Shown here: positions 59,310 to 64,000 of the stretch, piece after piece
How the letters are laid out: each line of letters opens with the position of its first letter
Position numbering within the stretch: the stretch's first letter is position 1
Source of the DNA: Actinokineospora diospyrosa
Lineage (GTDB): Bacteria; Actinomycetota; Actinomycetes; Mycobacteriales; Pseudonocardiaceae
Length of the DNA: 64,000 nt
Direction: 5' to 3'
Assembly (NCBI RefSeq): GCF_024171925.1
Contig: NZ_JAMTCO010000006.1
Span: 434,001-498,000 of the forward strand
Program-made: the position numbers and the translations under genes
The notes under the pieces: model-generated
Told to the model about the DNA's origin: nothing
The model's input: only the letters and a program-made list of their open reading frames with translations
Database searches by the model: none

Positions 59310-60518
59310 ATGCCCAATCCCAGTGACCCCCGACCACTCGACGTTGCTGCCGGACTCCTTGCCCTGCTGAAAGAAACGACCACCGAGCTGCGTCCCGACG
59401 CCCAGTTGGAAGCCTTGATGCTGGCCGTGTCCGCTGATCTCCCGGTTCTGCTGTGGGGTGAACCGGGCATCGGCAAGACAGCCGCCCTCACCCAGCTCGC
59501 CGAAGCCCTCGAGTTGCCCTTGACGACGGTTATCGCCAGCGTGCACGAGCCGTCTGACTTCGCTGGCCTCCCGGTGGTCGGCGATGACCCAGCGGTGCAG
59601 GGCGTTCCGATGGCGCCACCAGACTGGGCGGTGCGACTGGTCCGGGCAGGCGAGGGGCTGTTGTTCCTCGACGAGTTGTCCACTGCTCCACCTGCCGTGC
59701 AAGCCGCCCTCCTGCGGGTCGTGCTTGAGCGCAGAATCGGTACGTTGACCCTCCCACCAGGAGTCCGAATTGTTGCCGCAGCCAATCCCCGCGCCTCTGC
59801 GGCTGACGGGTGGGAGCTGAGCCCACCGCTGGCCAACCGGTTCGTTCACCTGCAATGGTCCTATGACCACGAAGTCGTGGTACGCGGGCTGGGCGGGACA
59901 TGGCCGAAGGCAGTCCTGCCGCAACTGGCGCCGGACAAACTGCCGGAGGCCGTGGCCTTCGCCCGTCGGGCCGTGTGCGGACTCCTCGCCGTCCGCCCCG
60001 CGCTCGTGCACCAACTGCCCAAGAACGAAGCCCGCCGCGGTGGCGCGTGGCCCTCGCCGCGCAGCTGGGACATGACGCTACGACTGGTCGCCTTCGCCGT
60101 CGCCTCGGGAACTTCCCGGGAAGTGCTGTCCATGTTGGTGCGGGGCACTGTGGGGGATGGGCCGGGGCTGGAGTTGTTGGCCAGTCTCGATCGCATGGAC
60201 CTGCCGGATCCCGAAGCGTTGCTCGCAGACCCAGCCACGGCAGTCCTGCCGGAGCGTGGCGACCTGCGCCAAGCAGTGCTCGACGGGATCGTGGAAGCGG
60301 TGCGCAAGCGTCCAGAACAGTCCCGTTGGGACGCTGCGTGGTCGTTGCTGCTGCGGGCCTGGGAAACCGGAGCGCCAGACCTGGTGGTGGTCCCAGCCGC
60401 CACGCTGGCCGCGTTGCGCCACGAGGACTGGCCGGTTCCACCAGCGATCGAGCGGCTAGCAGGAGTGGTGTCCCTGTCGCGTCGAGCCGACCTGGCAGCC
60501 GTGGGTGTGAGCCGATGA
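59310..60518 (+). CDS. MoxR-type AAA+ ATPase
   Basis: A 402-residue AAA+ ATPase. Walker A is GEPGIGKT at 50-57, Walker B LLFLDELS with Asp121, and sensor 1 AAANP at 156-160; SPPLANRF provides the sensor-2-side arginine region. MoxR ATPases assemble rings that remodel partner proteins with von Willebrand A domains, loading metals or activating enzymes. Its stop overlaps the VWA gene's start by four bases (ATGA), which supports a stable pair. Confidence 0.9.
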   Translation: MPNPSDPRPLDVAAGLLALLKETTTELRPDAQLEALMLAVSADLPVLLWGEPGIGKTAALTQLAEALELPLTTVIASVHEPSDFAGLPVVGDDPAVQGVPMAPPDWAVRLVRAGEGLLFLDELSTAPPAVQAALLRVVLERRIGTLTLPPGVRIVAAANPRASAADGWELSPPLANRFVHLQWSYDHEVVVRGLGGTWPKAVLPQLAPDKLPEAVAFARRAVCGLLAVRPALVHQLPKNEARRGGAWPSPRSWDMTLRLVAFAVASGTSREVLSMLVRGTVGDGPGLELLASLDRMDLPDPEALLADPATAVLPERGDLRQAVLDGIVEAVRKRPEQSRWDAAWSLLLRAWETGAPDLVVVPAATLAALRHEDWPVPPAIERLAGVVSLSRRADLAAVGVSR

Positions 60519-61729
60519 GCCTGGACGAGGAAAAACTGTTCGCCGCCCGGTTGCATGCGGTTCGCAGCAGACCGTACCTGGCAACGGCGTTGTTCGCCCT
60601 GCATTGCGTGGAATCACGGCGGGTCCCGACCATGGCCGTCGACCGGCATTGGCGTTGCTACGTCTCACCGGCGTTCGTGGACCGCACCCCGATTGAAGAA
60701 CTGGCCGGGGTGTGGGTGCACGAGGTGTCCCACCTCTTACGCGACCATCACGGCCGCAGCGACAGGTTCGCGGCGACACACGAGCTGACCGGACCGGGCG
60801 AACGACTGCGGATGAACATCGCCGCCGACTGCGAGATCAACGACGACGTGTTCGGCGATGGTCTGGCGCGGCCCGAGGGCGCCGTGGACCCGGCACTGTT
60901 GAGATTGCCTGACGGGCAGCTGATGGAGGAATACCTGCGCCAGTTCCGACTCGGCCCGCACACCGACGAGTTCACCTGGCTCGACTGTGGAAGCGGTGCC
61001 GACGGTCAGGACCGCGAGTGGGACATGGGCCCCGACGGCGCGCACGGACTCACCGAGCAAGAACGGGACGCGGTTCGTTTCCGCGTGGCACAAGGCATCA
61101 CCGGCGCACCAGGCGACGTCCCAGGAGGCTGGCGGCGATGGGCGGAAGAGGCGTTCCAGCCACCACAACCCTGGCGACAACTGCTAGGCGCGACCATCCG
61201 CGCGGCGGTCTCCGCCTCCGGCGCGGGCGAGGACTACACCTACGGCCGCCCATCCCGAAGATCCACCAGCCTTCCCGGCGTGATCCTGCCCAGCCTCCGC
61301 AGGAAGCCGCCCCGCGTCTGCGTGATCATCGACACCTCCGCATCAGTGAGCGACGCCGAATTGGGCAGCGCCATAGTGGAGATCGCCGCCATCACCCGCG
61401 CGGTCGGCGGCCGCCGAGACCTCCTCTCCGCCGTCTCCTGCGACACCGCCGCCAGCATCGCGAGCCAGCTGTGCCAGGCCCAAGACATCCCCTTGCTGGG
61501 CGGAGGTGGCACCGACCTGAGATCCGGATTCGCAGCTGCCCTGCGCACCAAACCCCGCCCAGACGTCATCGTCTCCCTGACCGACGGCCAAACCCCCTGG
61601 CCCGACACCAAACCCCCCTGCCGCACAGTAATCGGCCTATTCCCCCGCGAACGCACATTCAACGAGAACGACCCGGACTACCAACCAGACACCCCACCCG
61701 ACTGGGCCCGAGTGGTCACCATCGCTTGA
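60515..61729 (+). CDS. HExxH metallopeptidase-like/VWA protein (DUF2201 type)
   Basis: A 404-residue protein. The N-terminal half (DUF2201_N) has VHEVSHLLRDHHGR with His69-Glu70-x-x-His73, a zinc-metallopeptidase motif. A Gly/Asp-rich middle follows. The C-terminal VWA-like domain has the metal-adhesion-like IIDTSASVSD at about 271-280 (Asp273), GGGGTDLRSGF and VIVSLTDGQTPWP. The ATG overlaps the MoxR stop by four bases. Such proteins are the standard partners of MoxR ATPases. Whether the HExxH site is catalytic, and on what, is unknown. Confidence 0.88.
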   Translation: MSLDEEKLFAARLHAVRSRPYLATALFALHCVESRRVPTMAVDRHWRCYVSPAFVDRTPIEELAGVWVHEVSHLLRDHHGRSDRFAATHELTGPGERLRMNIAADCEINDDVFGDGLARPEGAVDPALLRLPDGQLMEEYLRQFRLGPHTDEFTWLDCGSGADGQDREWDMGPDGAHGLTEQERDAVRFRVAQGITGAPGDVPGGWRRWAEEAFQPPQPWRQLLGATIRAAVSASGAGEDYTYGRPSRRSTSLPGVILPSLRRKPPRVCVIIDTSASVSDAELGSAIVEIAAITRAVGGRRDLLSAVSCDTAASIASQLCQAQDIPLLGGGGTDLRSGFAAALRTKPRPDVIVSLTDGQTPWPDTKPPCRTVIGLFPRERTFNENDPDYQPDTPPDWARVVTIA

Positions 61730-61959
61730 TCACTGCGTTTGCTCACAGGAGTTCCACGACTGTTGGCGGGAAGCAATTGACAGTGGTTGTGCGACAACGG
61801 TGCTCGATGTGCGGCCCGAGCACATGGTTGTCCGAGGCCAAGGTGGACTCTGCGTATTGAGTGAAGTACCGACAGTGGCTCGTTCACGGCTTGATCCAGG
61901 AACAACCACGTAACAATCGGTGTTCCCTCGCCACCAGGTCCTCAACTTCAGGGCACAAC

Positions 61960-62385
61960 ATGGGACATCCTGGCAGGGTGACCGCTGAACTACGGCCGGA
62001 CCAGCGTCTCGGCTGGCTTCCCCTGGTGTGGGTGCTGCTGTTCTGCACGTGGTTGTTCGGTGTCCCGATGCTGGTGCTGGAGTCGGCGTTCTCCATGCCG
62101 TTCATGGGTGTTCCCACCGCCGCTGACTACGCCGAACGCGACATGTTGGCCATGTGGGCGAAGATCGTCGCCGTCGGCGTCCCGTTCCTCGGCGTCCTGT
62201 TGGCCGCGATCACCCGCCGGACAGCAGCTGCGGCCGTCTTCGTGACGCTCCTGCTCCTGAGCCTGGCCGTGATCGGCTACCACCGGGCGTACGACGCCCG
62301 TCACAACCCGACACCCGTGCCCACTCCCGAGCAGCGGGCCTGCCAGGAACACAGCGGCGGCGACAACAGGTGCCCGGGTGGCTGA
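61960..62385 (+). CDS. Small integral membrane protein
   Basis: A 141-residue membrane protein with three hydrophobic helices: GWLPLVWVLLFCTWLFGVPMLVL, IVAVGVPFLGVLLAAI and AAAAVFVTLLLLSLAVIGYH. It has a short Pro-rich, Cys-containing tail. An ATG at 61960 is used; a GTG at 61978 (VTAELRPDQRLGW) is equally possible. The stop codon lies inside a hairpin (CCCGGG arms at 62373 and 62394) that may end the message. No family was recognised. Confidence 0.6.
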   Translation: MGHPGRVTAELRPDQRLGWLPLVWVLLFCTWLFGVPMLVLESAFSMPFMGVPTAADYAERDMLAMWAKIVAVGVPFLGVLLAAITRRTAAAAVFVTLLLLSLAVIGYHRAYDARHNPTPVPTPEQRACQEHSGGDNRCPGG

Positions 62386-62533
62386 TCGACCAGCCCGGGG
62401 GCATGAAATCTGCTCGGTCGCAACCCCGCCTCGACATAATTCGCCCAGGGCACGTTATTGGCCCGTTCGCAATCTCGCTTGAAGGGCATAGATTCCCGTC
62501 TGTCGCAATGGTTTCGGGCGCCACAATCTGAAC

Positions 62534-62584
62534 TTGACGGCCTTGTGGAGTTTGCTTACGGTCGATCGGGTTCCCGCCGATCGA
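62534..62584 (+). promoter_or_regulatory. Promoter and operator-like inverted repeat of the MFS exporter
   Basis: TTGACG (62534-62539) and TACGGT (62557-62562) are separated by 17 bases, a good housekeeping-type promoter. Starting at the last base of the -10 box, TCGATCGG and CCGATCGA (62562-62569 and 62577-62584) form a perfect 8-bp inverted repeat with a 7-base spacer. It is placed where a repressor (TetR- or MarR-like) would block transcription. No such regulator gene is in the window on this side. Confidence 0.65.
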
Positions 62585-62599
62585 TATTTGAAGGTGTTC

Positions 62600-64000
62600 A
62601 TGACCGCGCCCCCAACGTTGCCGAAGTTCAGGCAGCGGTTGATTCTTGCCGTTCTCATGTTGTGCTCGCTGCTGGTCTGGTTGGACAACACAGTTCTGAG
62701 CACCGCGCTGGAGACCCTCGCCGACCCGGTCCGCGGCTTAGGCGCCAATCCCGGTGAGCTGCAGTGGGCGACGGGTTCGTACACCTTGGCCTTCGCCACG
62801 TTGATGTTCACCGCTGGGGCGTTGGGCGATCGCTTCGGCCACCGGACCGTCTTCTCCGGCGGGTTGGTGGTCTTCGCCGGGTCCTCGCTGTGGGCGGCGT
62901 ACGCGAGCGACGCGGGCGAGTTGATCGTGGCTCGAGCCGCGATGGGCATGGGCAGCGCGCTGATCACACCCGCCATGCTGGCCATCCTCATGTGGACCTT
63001 CACCGGCCCCGCGCGCGCCGCCGCGATCGGCATCTTCTCAACCTCGGCAGGCGTCGGGATGGCGGTCGGCCCGGTGTTGGCGGGATTCCTGCTCGACCAC
63101 TTCTGGTGGGGCTCGGTATTCCTGATCAACCTCCCGGTCGCGGCGGTGGCGTTGATCGGGCTCGCCGTGCTGGTCCCGAACTTCCGCAGCGCCACTCGAC
63201 GGCCGCTGGACCCCGCCGGGATGCTCCTGTCCATCGGTGGACTCGTGGCGTTGGCCTACGGGCTGATCCGGGCTGGGCAGGTGACCGCGTGGAACCGCGC
63301 CGACGTCTGGGTGCCGATCGTCGTCGGCCTGGTTCTGCTGGTTGGGTTCGTTCTCGTCCAACTGCGCCTCAAGATGCCGAGCTTCGACCCGCGACTGCTC
63401 GCGCAACGCGCGTTCGGCGGCGGCAACGTGGCGCTCGGGTTGCTGCTCTTCGCGGTAGCAGCCATCACCTTCTACAACGCGTTCTACCTGCAAGGCGCGC
63501 TCGGGTTCTCGCCGACGAAGGCGGGCCTGGCCAACATCGCCACCGCGCTCGGTGCGATCGCGGGGGCGCCCCTCGCCACGCGCCTGGTCCGCCGCCTCTC
63601 GCTGCGCCCCGTCGCCGTGCCCGCGCTGGCCGTGGCTGCGCTGACCATGGGCGCGTACGGGCTGCTCGGGCTCCGAACCCCGCTCGTATGGATCGAGGTG
63701 CTGCTATTGGTGCAGGGCCTCGCGATCGGCATGGTGATCGGCCCCGTCACGGCCGCGCTGATCAGTGACCTGCCGCTGGACCAAGCCGGCGCGGGATCCG
63801 CCGTCACCAACACCATTCGGCAAACCGGCAGCGTGATCGGCATCGCGGTAGGCGGCACAATCATGTCAATCGCATACCGCCGCGCGATCGACCCCGCACT
63901 AGCCGATGTCCCCGCCCCCGTTCGGGACCAAGCCCAAATCTCCGCCGAACACGCCCGCCACGCCGCCGCAGCTATCGACCAGCCCGCCCTCGCCCGCGCC
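62600..64000 (+). CDS. DHA2-type MFS multidrug exporter (cut by the window end)
   Basis: At least 467 residues, with no stop before the window end. The pattern is that of the 14-helix DHA2 drug:proton antiporters: LVWLDNTVLSTALETLADPV (motif D1-like WLDNTVLSTAL), LGDRFGHRTVF (motif A), ARAAMGMGSALITPAMLAILM and AVGPVLAGFLLDHFWWGSVFLINLPV (motif C), about 13 helices visible here. The ATG is preceded by GAAGGTG. The promoter and operator-like repeat directly upstream suggest control by a repressor. Relatives export antibiotics and dyes; the substrate is unknown. Confidence 0.92.
   Translation, partial: MTAPPTLPKFRQRLILAVLMLCSLLVWLDNTVLSTALETLADPVRGLGANPGELQWATGSYTLAFATLMFTAGALGDRFGHRTVFSGGLVVFAGSSLWAAYASDAGELIVARAAMGMGSALITPAMLAILMWTFTGPARAAAIGIFSTSAGVGMAVGPVLAGFLLDHFWWGSVFLINLPVAAVALIGLAVLVPNFRSATRRPLDPAGMLLSIGGLVALAYGLIRAGQVTAWNRADVWVPIVVGLVLLVGFVLVQLRLKMPSFDPRLLAQRAFGGGNVALGLLLFAVAAITFYNAFYLQGALGFSPTKAGLANIATALGAIAGAPLATRLVRRLSLRPVAVPALAVAALTMGAYGLLGLRTPLVWIEVLLLVQGLAIGMVIGPVTAALISDLPLDQAGAGSAVTNTIRQTGSVIGIAVGGTIMSIAYRRAIDPALADVPAPVRDQAQISAEHARHAAAAIDQPALARA

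Noticed and set aside
62764-63768. A 334-residue + strand frame inside the exporter gene
   Set aside because: Arg-rich shadow of the MFS frame that starts at 62600.

Overview
The window is high-GC DNA (strong G/C preference at third codon positions, frequent GTG starts, AGGAGG-type ribosome sites). It comes from a filamentous actinomycete; the gene families present (a WhiB-like protein, F420/PPOX-type enzyme, PucR regulator, Rhs protein with actinobacterial core, LAETG-anchored SdrD-like protein) fit Pseudonocardiaceae, but the genus cannot be fixed from the sequence. No rRNA or tRNA gene, replication origin or insertion sequence was recognised, and nothing looks like a prophage.

Layout. 0-12 kb: the tail of an unknown gene, a pentapeptide-repeat protein and a small gene with a probable 3' frameshift; then a sortase-anchored SdrD-type surface protein, a membrane-anchored protein, a beta-helix lipoprotein, a Tat-exported DyP peroxidase, a C-rich non-coding stretch, an ArsR regulator with a His-tailed MFS transporter, a GNAT acetyltransferase and a secreted phospholipase-D-like protein. 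12.5-19.4 kb: a 2100-residue Rhs polymorphic toxin and its translationally coupled presumed immunity gene. 19.6-27.8 kb: an ECF sigma factor coupled to a WhiB-domain protein, small membrane proteins, a P-loop/HTH regulator-like protein, two convergent nitrilase-superfamily enzymes, a MazG-type pyrophosphohydrolase, a LysR regulator and a VOC protein.

27.8-50.8 kb is a defence-rich region. A minus-strand type I-E CRISPR-Cas operon (cas3, an unrecognised small gene, cas8e, cse2, cas7e, cas5e, cas6e) lacks cas1 and cas2. Where they would be expected, directly after cas6e, lie two decayed CRISPR repeats. A seven-repeat array of the same repeat family lies 15 kb away, at 50.3-50.7 kb, apparently transcribed on the minus strand with its decayed end away from the leader. 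Between operon and array are two very large superfamily-1 helicase-nuclease proteins: one helicase plus DUF559/Vsr-like nuclease (1695 aa), and one helicase plus phospholipase-D nuclease plus zinc ribbon (1066 aa, directly next to the array). A DUF11 protein, secreted proteins, an ArsR regulator, a PPOX protein and a trypsin-like protease lie among them.

50.9-57.8 kb is a catabolic module: PucR regulator plus a DUF917 protein on one strand, and divergently an NCS1 nucleobase/hydantoin permease, a hydantoinase/oxoprolinase-family HyuA and a second DUF917 protein. 57.8-61.7 kb holds a compact operon of a 17-codon leader ORF, an unrecognised 449-aa protein, a MoxR AAA+ ATPase and a HExxH/VWA protein. 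The window ends in a membrane protein and a DHA2-type MFS exporter (cut by the window end) preceded by a clear promoter and operator-like inverted repeat.

Start codons were chosen by ribosome-binding site, overlap with the upstream stop and signal-peptide position. All functional calls come from motifs read by eye; no database search was run.
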